Shown piece by piece: positions 35,331 to 46,859 of a stretch of 64,000 nt of DNA. The notes under the pieces are model-generated. The model searched no databases. It saw only the letters and a program-made list of their open reading frames with translations, and was not told the origin of the DNA. Source of the stretch: Cordia subcordata (taxonomy: Eukaryota > Streptophyta > Magnoliopsida > Boraginales > Cordiaceae); the NCBI GenBank assembly GCA_028554755.1, contig JAPTOF010000019.1, forward strand, positions 2,986,001 through 3,050,000. The letters are read 5' to 3'. A program made the position numbers and the translations under genes. How positions within the stretch are numbered: position 1 is the first letter of the stretch; each line of letters opens with the position of its first letter.

Positions 35331-35860
35331 TAATTATAGTCTTCAGATTTATTGCAAGAAAGCTTTATTGCGAGAAAGGATTCCAAGAACACAGCAGCAC
35401 AAAAAGCATCGAATTAATAAACCAGTGGGATCATTTTAATCTTGCTCCTTGCTTGTGTTCTTCATTTTTATTTTGCTACATAGATTGTTGCTCGTATTAT
35501 CGATGGGAAATAGAGACTTAAAAAAAAAAAAAAAGTATATCCTTTGCGCAAATAATAATTCATTAATTCACTAAATAAATCACTCGCATTTAGGAAACAC
35601 ACCTAACGGAGTGACATAGCGACAAGTTACACTGGTTCTCAAAACAATTAGAACCCGCAAATCGACCCCACCGACGAATAACAAAAAGAAAGGAAAAAGA
35701 ATAAAAAAAAGAAACTGACAAACTTGAAGAGCAAAACTGCTTAATAAATAAGTAGGACCATACTTTTTTCATAGAAGTTGTAGGAGTAAAAGAGAAGAAT
35801 AATGCTAAGGTGGAAAAAGACAGGTGGGGCCTAATAAGTGAAGAGGCATAAAAGAAGGCG
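35331..35860. other. Intergenic DNA 3' of the GASA gene
   Basis: No gene seen. The sequence is AT-rich with an A-run at about 35521-35534. It contains the probable 3' UTR of the minus-strand GASA gene. Confidence 0.5.
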
Positions 35861-35865
35861 AGAAA

Positions 35866-36669
35866 TCAGGGGCACTTGGGGCCACCCTCCTTGGTCTTCC
35901 AGTTGTTGTAGCAAGGGCAAACGGCTTTGTTGCCATAGTAGCCTGGTGGAACGCACAGGCACTTCCTGCAGCACTTGTTGCAGAAGGTTATGCACGCCTT
36001 GTGGTATTGTGTCTTGCTGCATCTCCTGTTGCACTGCGATGGGCACTCTGCATTTTTCACCACATGATTGTTTATTATACATCACAAGAAAAGAGTACTG
36101 AGTACATGGAGAGAGAGAGAAAAAAAAAAACAACTTTTTTGACCATTTGTCAAAGTCACATTTTGACCGTGTCTTTTTCCCAAAAAAATACTCTAAAGGA
36201 AAAAAAAAAATCTAAAAATGTCAAATCAGGTATAAATTGGTGTAATTTTGATTCTGAAATTAGATATACAATGCTCAGGAAGGAAAATGTGAACATTGTT
36301 TTATACTTACGGTAGCTCTTCAGGCTGCCATTACCATAGCGGTTCTGAAAGAAGAACAAAAGAAAAGTAGAAAAGAACAAAATGTGAGTACTATTTCTCG
36401 GCAAAAATCCCAAAAAAATCTGCTACAGATTTCATTTCATTTTTCTTTTCTGAAGAAAGCAGAGGGAAAAAACTCACCCCGGTCAGCTGATAACCCCCAG
36501 ATGCAGACACCTAACTCCCCCAAAAAAAGGAAAACATGTTAACGAAACACAAAAATATAATCATCAAAAATGCTACATTACATATCCTTAAAGTACTTGT
36601 ACTCACCATTGTCTGGAGCATGGAGATGGCAATGAGAGCAAGGAGCATGAAAGCAAGAAACTTAGCCAT
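35866..36669 (-). CDS. GASA/Snakin-type gibberellin-regulated cysteine-rich peptide
   Basis: GASA peptides are small secreted proteins linked to gibberellin responses, growth and defence. Four exons join in frame: 36669-36607 (MAKFLAFMLLALIAISMLQT, a signal peptide), 36510-36478 (VSASGGYQLTG), 36344-36311 (NRYGNGSLKSY) and 36047-35866. The last encodes the GASA domain with all 12 cysteines, including QYHKACITFCNKCCRKCLCV, PPGYYGNKAVCPCYNNW and a GGPKCP end. The product is 103 residues, typical for the family. Cleavage is likely after about residue 24. The C-terminus closely resembles Arabidopsis GASA4, but orthology is not tested. All introns are GT-AG. The gene looks intact. Confidence 0.93.
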
Positions 36670-36811
36670 GGCTTCTTTTCTTTTCCTTTTTTTTTTTTTT
36701 TTGAGGAAAAGGACCCCCTTGATCTACGGAAAAATAGTGAAGAGAAGCTTTGAAGGGGCCAAAGGAATGAGACTTGGTGATATTGAAGCGTGGCTAGAGT
36801 CGTGAAGGCTA

Positions 36812-36822
36812 CAATAAATAGA
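36812..36822 (-). promoter_or_regulatory. Possible TATA box of the GASA gene
   Basis: The minus strand reads ctctatttatt about 150 bases upstream of the start codon, the only TATA-like sequence at a suitable distance. A T-run on the plus strand (36691-36703) lies in the leader. Confidence 0.35.
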
Positions 36823-36899
36823 GGTGTTGTATGTGTTTTGCGGGGGTGGGGGCTACGAATAATGCTTTGGTCTACCTCGTCCACTTGATTTTATGTCAT

Positions 36900-38116
36900 G
36901 GTTACACCAACAGGAATTAAATGCTACCACCTGTCTATTTCCCTTTGGATAATGCGCGATTATTGTGTCAAATCTATTATGACGCAGATGCACGTTTGCC
37001 TACTTCACATGCGCAATATGAACCCCCTCCCCCACCCAAAAAAAAAAAAACAGAAAAGAAAAAACAATACGAAATGCAGCAAAGAGATTTCTCATTCCTT
37101 TGTGTAAGATTTGTATATGGATTGATACTAGAGTCCCATTTGTAAAAGTAAATAAAGTATTAGTTACTCCTCGATGAGAATAAGTGGACGTACTTACAGA
37201 TGACGGCAATAGTTAACTTCATGCTTATCGGACTATCTATTAGCCAACGACTAGATGAAAATTTGTCAAATTTAGATTATATATGTGTTTAATAAAAACA
37301 ATATATTTATAATTTTGAATATGACATAGGTCTCGACAGCGATTATGATTGCCTTCATCTAGATTTGGCTTTTTTTTGGAGTTTTATCTCCGTCTCTATC
37401 ATATCCGATATGCTTAATAGTTTGTAAGATTAATTTCAAAGATACTATTCACGTATCATTAAGTGGTTGGTGGGTTTATTTTTTTTGGTCAATTAGTTGC
37501 TAATCATAAAAAGAAAATAGAGAAAGGTTGTGCTTCTCCTACTAAAAATAAGCATGTCAATGTGACAAGTTACTCCTTAGCTGGAGGAAGTTACCCGTTA
37601 TGTTGAGTTTCTGTAGGGGAAAAAAATGCACCGAAACTTTTATTTCATTTACATTCCATGATTTAATGTGTTCGTAATTAACAGTCTGTTTGGCTAAATT
37701 TATTCGAGACTTATAAATTACAAATAGCAAAAAATATGTTACGGAGTGTTTTTTTTCTGACAACTTATAAATTACAAGATAAGCAGACATAAACAAACTC
37801 TAAACATGTTTTACTCAGGCAAAATTCAAGATAAATGCCGACGATGTCTAAGAGTGGTACTTGGTTTTATTTAACTTGCAATTTCACATGATATATAAAC
37901 AATATTACTTCGTTAATAACATGCGTAATATCAATCGAAACCTTTGCGTAATTGAAGGACGCGTCTAAAAGTTAGTTAAGATAGTTGAGGAAAGAGGGAC
38001 CCATTTGATAAACAAAAGTCAAGGGTGAGTTAGAACACACAAACCAAGGTGTGAATGGGAAAGGGATTACTTTATGACTAATTTTCCAGATCTAGGGATT
38101 TTTTTTTCTTTTCTTT

Positions 38117-38155
<39 letters not shown>

Positions 38156-39600
38156 CAAACGTCAAGATCCAATGCATGTGCTTGCCTGGGCCGTGCACAT
38201 GACACAAAGCTGTGCTGGTAGACAAAAGCCCGCACCGTCGGCTGCAGCCCATTATTTTGTCTTTCCAACTCGCCTGCCTAATTACATCCACATCAGATTC
38301 TATCAAAACATACTTTAAGAGAAGAAAAAAAGACAAGAGATTGGATGGGGTTAATATAATTATATTAAGTTTATTTGGAAGTTAAACAGAATTATATTCA
38401 ACTTTGAGGATAGCAGCATGTAATCGGAAGCTCCACAAATAGGAATGTCAAGGTGTGAAAACAAACCATAATAATCACGCTATGAGCAGTTGTCGAAAAT
38501 GGTTTAGTGGAGCTCGAACAAGATGGAATCAATATGTTGAAGTTCCATTATAAAAACTAATTGGTTAATTTGAAGAGCGATCCAATACCTTATAAGTTAG
38601 TTTTGAATTTTGAGATTTTTTTACGTAGAAGTAATGAATATTCCAATAGTTGCAAATTAAATTAGTTAAAAACTTACAAGATTGATATGTAATTGAAAGA
38701 CAAAATAAATGAATAAATAAAACTCGAGAGTTTTGTCAAAAAAAAGTTACTACATGATTACTCTATTTAACTTTAAATCTCTTTCAAATCACAAATAAAA
38801 ACATTGTTATTAATAAGCTGGGCATTTGTTGAGATTATTCCAAATCATCAATGATTATATAATTGGATCACATCTGAAATTAAAAACATAATAAATGAAT
38901 TAGGACTTGAAGGGGTGTGAATTGCACAATATACCCGGGAAAAGAAATCATAACACGTAGTTAAAACCGTACTCATGATGCGCATGTGGGGCTCTTCAAC
39001 TTGCAACCTCCACATGGGCCTAATTATTGGATGGCTCACTTGGACATGTATGCCAATAATTAATATATTTTTATTCAATTTAATGTATTATGGGTTTATT
39101 TTGGCTCAAGATGAGTTTAGTGTAGGTTTAGGATTCTCTTATTTTCTTGTTTTGTTATTTTTTAAATAATATGAATTATGAAATTTAATTATTTAAATCA
39201 TATTTACTTATTTTAAAAAGAATTATGCTGAACAAAAGAAATGAGTTTTGAAGAATTAAATTGTGCTTAAACAAATAAATGAGATTTTAAGAATGGCTCA
39301 TAGTTTATCTTATAATTAAGAAATAACAAGCAAAGAAATTATTGTATCCGAGTTAGTGCGGCACAAATTTAAACTGAGTGTTGGTCGTTAAAAATGTCAA
39401 TTTTCCACGTCGGACAAAATCTTTGGTTGATTAGATCGGATCTTGCATCTTCGGTTCAAGTTATGTTTTCTTGAAAGCTGGTGTAATTTTATTTAAATAT
39501 TTTCTGTGTTATTTCTATTCTTAACTGGAAAAAACAATAAATATTCAAGTCTTGAAAATTCATCAAAGTGCGTTAAATTGACGCAACCACCACTTAATGA
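36900..39600. other. Intergenic DNA
   Basis: No gene is supported. A (TA)n microsatellite is at 38119-38150. At 37681-37800 gtctgtttggctaaatttatt and acttataaattacaa repeats look like a degraded TIR element. The remaining open frames are short and featureless. Confidence 0.5.
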
Positions 39601-39605
39601 TGAAC

Positions 39606-39885
39606 TAAGAAAGAGACCATGCCCCCAGGGGCATAGGTGAGTTGGTAAGTGGCCAGGTGATTAGGGTGGAGACACCCTGACAACGCGGGATCGAGTCCGT
39701 GTGGCGGCAGTACTCCGCTGAAATATTGCGGGGGCTGTTGCTGGATTTCCACGCCCGTTGGTCCTCTCCCTGGTCGGGCTGCCACTCACGCACATCCCTC
39801 GATTTACCTCCCGCCTGGTTAAGGGGCCTCTGGCCAGGTGGGAAAGGGGTTCTCCTTTGGTTAACCCTTTTAAGAAAGAGACCAT
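39606..39885 (+). mobile_element. Full-length SINE with 15-base target-site duplication
   Basis: Perfect copies of taagaaagagaccat lie at 39606-39620 and 39871-39885. The 250 bases between begin gcccccaggggcataggtga, include a Pol III A box (taggtgagttgg, about 39634-39645) and B box (gggatcgagtcc, about 39687-39698), and end in ggttaaccctttt. A tRNA-related head and a T-ended tail fit a plant SINE of the kind represented by Au or p-SINE, but the family is inferred. It is much more GC-rich than its surroundings. A 5'-truncated sibling is at 12893-13021. Confidence 0.9.
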
Positions 39886-39924
39886 TGGTTAAGGTGGGAT
39901 TGCATCTCTGTTATTGACGGTAAA

Positions 39925-40147
39925 GGGCCTGTTTGGATTAGTTTTTTTCAGGAAAAATATTTTTTTTCTTAAAAAAGTTATATTAAATTTGCAATAATTA
40001 TTTGATTTAGATTCTAAAAAAGTTCAAATACTAGAAAAAACTCAAAGACAACTTTTTTTAGAAGTTATAATTTTCAACTTCTAAAAGAAATTGTTTTTGA
40101 AAAGCAGTTAAAAAAGTGCTTTTAAAAAAGCCAATCCAAACAGGTCC
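39925..40147. mobile_element. MITE, second member of the gggcctgtttggatt family
   Basis: Left end gggcctgtttggattag and right end ccaatccaaacaggtcc are near-perfect inverted repeats, and the overall layout matches 33172-33397. It lies 40 bases downstream of the SINE's right target duplication. Non-coding. Confidence 0.65.
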
Positions 40148-40149
40148 AA

Positions 40150-41425
40150 GACTTTTTGCCGCTAGTTGGTTGCCTTTTTAAGTAGTTATCCACTTTCTCT
40201 TTTGCTCATTGTTGGCAAGGTTCTTTGCCATTTTTCTGGAGGTTTCGGTGGATGCTGTTAAGCTTTGTGCTACGATAATTGATGTCTGATAGCTTTGGGG
40301 GTGTTGATGTGGTGTTTCAGCTCTAGTTTTAATTGTTTAGCTTTGTATTTTCGTTTTCGGACTTGACTGCTGTGGTGTATGAGCCATTATTTTTTGTTAA
40401 TTAATCTTTAATTTTATAAATAAAATTTCCATACTGACCAAAAAAATATGTATATATAAATAGAAACAAGAAAAGTGGAATTAAATTTATACGCCGAAAA
40501 TTATCAAGTTAGATGTGCATATTAATTTTTCGACGCCTAGGTGCGCAAATGGGCCAAGCCCGTAGATAGTGCAGTGACAAAGAAGTGGACTTTGGCGAAA
40601 ACTGATTTCTGAATGGGCTGTCTTGCACGGAGCATCATGTTGGTGCAATGCTTCAGAAGAGTACATGGACTGCATCCATTAATTGCAGATTCATGGCTGC
40701 GGGACCACTACTTGTGTAAGTCAATAGTAACCGACCATTCATTTCAGAATTTGTCAGTTCAGGCTTTTTTTTTATCAAACAGAATAGCTTTAACCATTAA
40801 TAAGTTTAAATTTACCCTAATATATAAAGTGGGAAATTGATTGAAAAATATATTACCTTAATTTTAACTTCATAGCTTAGATAGAGCGTGATTTAGGTGG
40901 CCTTGGCAGAGATCGACTCAACTACTAAGCCCAGAGGTTGTGGGTTGGGCTCACGTCATGTGGGGCATTCTGGGCTCAATGTATTATCAGAGACTCAATT
41001 AACGAGCATTACAAACAAAAGTAAGATATATTCTGCAACACTTGATCCTCCCATTTAAGCTTTTGGAATATAAAGAAAACATTCCTCGTTGAAGACAAGG
41101 ATCTGCTCACATTATCTAGATGTATGTTCACAAAAAAAGGGTCCACTCCAGCACTTCGGAGAAAAAGAATAAGGGAAAAAAGCAAAAAAAAAAAAAAAAA
41201 AAAGAAAGGAAGAAAAAAAAGTTTAAAAAATGTTGCATAGTGAATCTCCTGGATGAAATTTGCAACTAACAACAACCGGCAGAATTATTGGGCTTTGTAG
41301 TGATCCAGATAGAAATGATTTGGTAGATGAGCTTTCAACATTGCAACATTGATGAGGGACCTTACATCTTCTTTCTTTTGGCTCCATATTAATCATGTAT
41401 ATAATATATATCTCCGGCGATAATC

Positions 41426-41468
<43 letters not shown>

Positions 41469-42433
41469 CATTATTTGACTTCAAGTAAATCTAGAAACAG
41501 AACACATATCTTAATTGGGATAATTCTATTAAGCAAAATAAATAAATAAATAAATACATCAAACACCTTTTATACATTTAAACTTTTAAATAAGGTAGTA
41601 ACTCAATATGGTACTAAAGCCCAGGTCATATAATCGAGTCTCACTTCTAGACTTTAAAAAATATTGAAAATTATTCACATATAACACTTTAAACAAATCA
41701 TACCGACATGTGAAAGGTGTCTTAAGCATAATAAATAAAATATATAAACCGAAGTCTCATTAGAAACTTAACATACCTTTAGATGAGGTGGTAACGTATC
41801 ATCATTTTTATTATTTAATGGTAGAAAAGAAACAAAAAATGAGTATGATGGTCGTAAAGTAACTAGGCAGCTCAATTGTCGTACTTGTAATTCTGATGGG
41901 GTTTGGTGAAAATTAGTGTACATTTGGCCATGTAAAGAGAACCATTTGTGGTTATACTTATACGGATATATACCCTCCATGTTAGCAAGGGATGGGTCAG
42001 TTATGGGCTTCTCTAATACGGTTTGCTGATCCGTAATAAGTTGGGCCCACTATTGTTTGTATTCAGTAGTTACACCATATCCTCCAAATTTGCATTGTTG
42101 TTTTTTCAAATTTGCATTATCATCAAAGAGAGAGAGAAAATGACTTGTCATGTTCCTCGTGTTTAAATATGGAGGCAAGATAAGATCTAGCCATTTACCC
42201 CATTATTTACTAAAATTAACGTCAAAAAACAAGGGAACACACTGTGGCAAGCGAAGGTCACTAATGAAGTTTGAAAAGAAAAAAAAAATAATATGAACGA
42301 GAGATTTACTCATGTTTCTGAATTTAAAATGAGCCAATTGAGTAATTTTCTTTTTCCCATTATTCTTACGAAGAGGTTACTGGGATCAAATCATTAACTA
42401 GAAATGTACTCCATCTTAAAACGCATAAAATTT

Positions 42434-42485
<52 letters not shown>

Positions 42486-44340
42486 TGTTACAGGTATAAT
42501 TGTATGTTGCGGTCATTCTGAGGAAAGAGGGATACGATGTTACTTGCCATGCTGAATTTACAGCTAAGGGTAAGGGTAAAAATGTTACAGGTCGATGGTG
42601 TTGAGTTTGTCCTTTAATTTGCAAGAAACATCATGTACAAGAAATAGATTAACTTTGTCCATATATTCCCTACGCTTACCCCCAGCCCCAGTAAGAAGTA
42701 AGAAGCAGCTATGGATAAAGGAAATATATTTATTAATCATTGATTACACATTTACAAAATTATAATTTCAGAGACCCTGTCACTATAATATACTCATGCC
42801 AATTATCACCTCCCTGAAGAAGAAGAAAAAGAAGAAGAGAAACACTTCACACTCATCTGCACAACAATGGTCGAATTGTACGAGGTTACAGGAGAAAAAT
42901 CATTTCTGTATATTCGCCAAAAAAAAAAAACAAAAAAGGAGTCTTCTGTTGTTGAAAAATAATTGCCGTTCAACCCTGCGATTTTACTTCAAATTTTGTT
43001 TTGTTAAGATATCGACCGAGACGAATTTAAAATAATTATTATTTATAAAAGACGCGCAGGGTAGTTTTGAAAATTAAACTTAATCCTAAACAATTTATGC
43101 GGAGAGCTCCAGAAATCGAAAAATAGAATCCTTACAGCTAAAAAAGTATGACAACACCAGAACATCTCAGGATTCCACATGTACGTGTCATGAGGTGTTA
43201 CTCATTTTATTAACCAAAAAAGGAAAAGAAAAAAGAACTCTAAATCATTCTGCACTCGAATGAAGACATCAAAGTAATTGTTGCATTTAATAAACTTTCG
43301 TTTGAGAAATCAAGTAGTGGAATGAATTGTTTAATTCCTAGCTTGTGCTACATATTAAAGGAGACTCAGATTATTATTATTATTATTTTAATTTTGAATA
43401 AATAATTTATGATCGGTCCATGCAATTAATTAATTAACGTGGTTTTGCGAAGTTCAATGTTTGGTTTTGGGTACAGAAACCAATGTTTAAACCTTATCTG
43501 CGCGCCATGATTGAGCTGCTGATCTCACCAAATCCTTTGCCTAAATATCACCACCGTAATCAGTGCTGTACGTACTCAACATGTTTTTTCCACCATTTAC
43601 TCAGCGGATGCCGACGATCTTAATTGTACACCAGCTTTATTCTACCAAATCCCTCGTTGCTTACGACAAAAAAAAAAAAGGGGAAAAAAAAAGAAATCCT
43701 TATTAATGACGATTAATATTAATATTAATAGAGAGTTTAATTTTCTGAAAGGATAACGTAAAAATGTTTTCATATGGGTCAGCTAAGAGAGAGGGAAAAA
43801 ATACAACTCCTGCGTGTCAGGAACCATGCATGCTTTAGCATACGTGGCGTTGTTTCATCTTGGTTTCTAAGCGTTAATTTTGGCTATTTAATGGCTAACT
43901 ACTCTAATCTTTCATGCGCTAAACTCCGAGGACTTTCATGCAAAAAGATACAAATTGTTATCTGTGCGCTTAGCTAAGCAATGAGATAAAAGGTAATGCT
44001 CAGTGTAAGCTTCCGTTTTGAACTGTGTTATCACTATCATTTCCGAATTTATTATTATACAGAAAAAGAAAATTTAATTTTATTAGATTATATGATGAAA
44101 TTATATTAAAATGGATATAAAGAAAATGTTTCAACGTCTAGAATTTCTTTTCAGGCCAACACAGATTGTCAACAAACAGCTCATATCATTGCGATAGTAA
44201 TGACTCATGTAGCTATTGAACCAAACAAAGTGACTAGTGTTTTTGACAAATTCTTTTCAAGAAAAGACTGTTGAGGCTTCACTTTTCGGTTTGTTTTTCC
44301 CCCATAAGGAAGGGGCAATTTCGTAAATTCGGTAACAATG
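40150..44340. other. Intergenic DNA
   Basis: No gene is supported. Microsatellites are (TTA)n at 41427-41470 and (GA)n at 42438-42480. The phrase around 40905-40985 (gcagagatcgactcaactac...gaggttgtgggttgggctc) may be a tRNA-derived relic with a weak B box. Short A-rich runs lie at 41185-41202 and 42920-42930. Confidence 0.5.
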
Positions 44341-44352
44341 GGGACAGCCTGG

Positions 44353-44483
44353 ACTGTTATGGATTCAATTGCAACAGCAAATATTAAGGGGTTGAGTGTT
44401 TGAAAAGGGTCCTGCTTTTCTTGTACTGCCCAACTTTGACAAAATTAAGTGGGTTCACTAAATGCTTCCACCCTGCAGGACTC
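44353..44483 (+). repeat. Dispersed repeat, partner of 18749-18855
   Basis: Shares gcaacagcaaata, cccaactttgacaaa, ttaagtgggttcactaaatg and cctgca with the copy near SMC4, in the same order and orientation. Here it is about 24 bases longer in the middle (gaaaagggtcctgc region). Confidence 0.75.
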
Positions 44484-44644
44484 CCTTCTGTTTACCCTCG
44501 TAAAGGCCCAAAAAAAACAAAAAAAAATCCAAATAACATCTCTTGGTAATGGTTATAAATTATTAATATTATTTTATTGTTATTTATTGTTGTTAAATAT
44601 TACTTGAATATATTTGGAAGCTCAACTAAATAGTTCTACAATAG

Positions 44645-44828
44645 TAAGATTATGTCGTGTTGTGCTAATGGCTGCAAGTATGCTTAATATTATTCCATGC
44701 TAATGGACGAATCTTCAAGTGTAACATTGATTTTTTAAGATTATGCCGTATTGTGGTAATGGCTGCAAATGTGCTTAATATTATTCCATGCTAATGTACG
44801 AATCTTCAAGTCTAACATTGATTTCTTT
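44645..44828. repeat. Tandem duplication, two units of 91 bases
   Basis: Unit 1 starts at 44645 and unit 2 at 44736, both taagattatg(t/c)cgt. The shared core includes cttaatattattccatgcta, and the two units differ at only a few positions, so the duplication is fairly recent. No coding potential. Confidence 0.9.
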
Positions 44829-44956
44829 TCTTTTTTTACTTTAAAAGAGATTAAAAATCGATTACAACATACATCTAATAGGAATTGATCATTGGACCAC
44901 TTACAATAAAAATGAAAGGTATATCACTTACCCACTAGATCCTTAGTGTGTGTATG

Positions 44957-45008
44957 TATATATATATATATATATATATTATTTATTTACTTATTTATTT
45001 ATTTATTT
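44957..45008. repeat. (TA)n and (TTTA)n microsatellite
   Basis: A TA run at about 44957-44980 followed by atttatttact-type tetranucleotide steps. Confidence 0.85.
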
Positions 45009-45479
45009 TGTTGCTAGTAGGCGGAGGATGAAGCCGGATTTTTCAACATCATCTCAAGTTTAGTCAACTCTAGGGTATGTAACTTGACCAAAGGCTAGAA
45101 CCCTGCTCCGCCAACTCACTTGTTGAATTAGCCGAGTCAAACCCACACATTTAAGTCTCAATGCAACTTGATTTTAAAATATTTATATAAATTTTTAATA
45201 TTTCATAAATTTGTTTAGATTAAGGTACACGGATTTTTAAAAATAATTGGGACTCATTTGATTTTTTTAAATAATGAAGATTAATTTAAATAAAATAATA
45301 AAGATTAATTTAAATTTAAATTTAAATACCTATTTATTACAGAGACCGGACAACCTTAACCCAAAGTGGGGCCCACGACTTAACCAGAGATTAGAACCCG
45401 GGTTAAAGAATCAAGTGGTTAAGAAGGCACGACCACAAAACCAAGATTTTTATTATCTACTGTCATCACTTCACTACTC

Positions 45480-45545
45480 CCTCCTCCTCCTCATCATCAT
45501 CATCATCAACCACCCCCCCCCCCCCCCCAAAACAAAAAAAAAAGA
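45480..45545. repeat. Simple-sequence leader of the ZF-HD gene: (TCC)n, (TCA)n, C-run, A-run
   Basis: Short trinucleotide runs are followed by a run of about 15 C and then A-rich sequence, about 230-290 bases upstream of the ZF-HD start codon. This is probably in or near the 5' UTR. Confidence 0.8.
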
Positions 45546-45635
45546 AAGAAGAGAAAACACTTTCATCTCTTGACAATTTTCTTTTTTCTCTTCTTAAAGG
45601 ACCTCCTTCAACTTTTTGCTTTCTCCTTCACCCTC

Positions 45636-45698
45636 ATGGATAACGATTCTTCTTTATGGTACAAAATCTTAACCCAAAATCTAATCCTAGATTCTTAA
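45636..45698 (+). other. Possible upstream ORF in the ZF-HD leader
   Basis: A 20-codon frame (MDNDSSLWYK, then ILTQNLILDS and a stop) lies 74 bases before the main ATG. If this part is transcribed it would be a uORF able to reduce translation of the main frame. There is no evidence that it is used. Confidence 0.3.
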
Positions 45699-45771
45699 GA
45701 AGGTGTTAAAAAGAAAAACAAACACGCACTACACACACACCCCTCTTACTAAGTAGTCATATGTTTGAGCC

Positions 45772-46857
45772 ATGGACATAACCACCAACACCACTGCAAT
45801 TAACACAAACACAACAACAAATAATTCTTCTGCTGCAGCTGCAACAATTAAGAGACCTGAGGATGAAACTGAGACCCCAACCAGGATTCAACCTGCGAAG
45901 CCTGTGTCTTTTTCCAACGGCGTCCTCAAGCGCCACCAGCCAATCCACCACCACCACCACCACCAACACGGCGGCTTTAACAACCACCATGCAGTGGTTG
46001 TTACTTACAGGGAATGTCTCAAGAACCACGCTGCCAGCTTGGGTGGCCACGCAGTTGACGGCTGTGGAGAGTTCATGCCTTCCCCTACTTCTAACCCCAG
46101 CGACCCCACCTCGCTAAAATGCGCCGCTTGTGGCTGCCACCGCAACTTCCACCGCCGTGAGCCTGAGGACCCTCTTCCGCCGTCTAACGCAACGGCAGCT
46201 CTTGAATACCAACCACACCACCGTCACCACCCTCCTCCACCTCCCCATCGTAACAGCACCGGCCACAGCAGCCCAAGCTCAGCGTCTCCACCGCCGATCT
46301 CCTCCGCTTACTACCCTTCTGCACCCCATATGCTTCTTGCTCTCAGCTCTGGACTCTCCGGCCGGCCAACGGAGAACACCACCCCAATATCCGCCGCCGG
46401 GAACACCGGGAGCAGCCGAAAGCGATACAGGACGAAATTCACTCAATATCAGAAGGACAAAATGCTTGAATTTGCGGAGAGAGTTGGATGGAAGATGCAG
46501 AAGCGGGACGAAGAGCTCATTAGTGGGTTTTGCAATGAGGTTGGTGTAAACCAAGGTGTGCTGAAGGTGTGGATGCATAATAACAAGAACACTTTAGGTA
46601 AAAAAGATCAGAATTCTAACACAATACCCTCCACCACTACCACTACGCCCCCAAAAATTAGCAGTGGAATTGGAATCTGTTTCGACGTTGCGGCGGTCGG
46701 CGCCACCAGCAGCAGCCATTATCACCACCACCATGATGATGACAACAACAACTGCAACAGCAACAGCAGCAACAACAACGACGATGGTCAAGAGTTGGGT
46801 CACCACCACGTCGCTCATGTCGTGGTTAACACTAATGGGTCGTCTTCTTCTTCTTGA
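45772..46857 (+). CDS. Zinc-finger homeodomain (ZF-HD/ZHD) transcription factor
   Basis: A single uninterrupted 361-codon exon, as usual for this plant family of DNA-binding regulators. The ZF-HD dimerisation zinc finger spans about 78-131 ([20 protein letters not shown], then [20 protein letters not shown]). The atypical homeodomain is at about 215-278 ([32 protein letters not shown]). Between them is a Pro/His/Ser-rich linker. Unusual features are a run of six His at 59-64, a [12 protein letters not shown] stretch near 316-327, and a Ser-rich end. These come from CAC, GAT and AAC codon repeats and may vary in length. The start at 45772 (gagccATGG) is the first in-frame Met in good context. 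The protein should act in the nucleus as homo- or heterodimers. The exact ZHD number is not assigned. Confidence 0.95.
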   Translation: MDITTNTTAINTNTTTNNSSAAAATIKRPEDETETPTRIQPAKPVSFSNGVLKRHQPIHHHHHHQHGGFNNHHAVVVTYRECLKNHAASLGGHAVDGCGEFMPSPTSNPSDPTSLKCAACGCHRNFHRREPEDPLPPSNATAALEYQPHHRHHPPPPPHRNSTGHSSPSSASPPPISSAYYPSAPHMLLALSSGLSGRPTENTTPISAAGNTGSSRKRYRTKFTQYQKDKMLEFAERVGWKMQKRDEELISGFCNEVGVNQGVLKVWMHNNKNTLGKKDQNSNTIPSTTTTTPPKISSGIGICFDVAAVGATSSSHYHHHHDDDNNNCNSNSSNNNDDGQELGHHHVAHVVVNTNGSSSSS

Positions 46858-46859
46858 TC

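Noticed and set aside
35838..36133. Open frames overlapping the last GASA exon in other frames
   Set aside because: The GASA frame has all 12 cysteines and correct splicing; the others are shadows.
36603..36884. 93-codon frame upstream of GASA
   Set aside because: It reads the GASA leader and signal peptide out of frame.
45757..46050. Antisense open frames over the ZF-HD gene (also 46279-46578 and 46594-46887)
   Set aside because: They are shadows of the GC-rich sense coding sequence, with no independent features.
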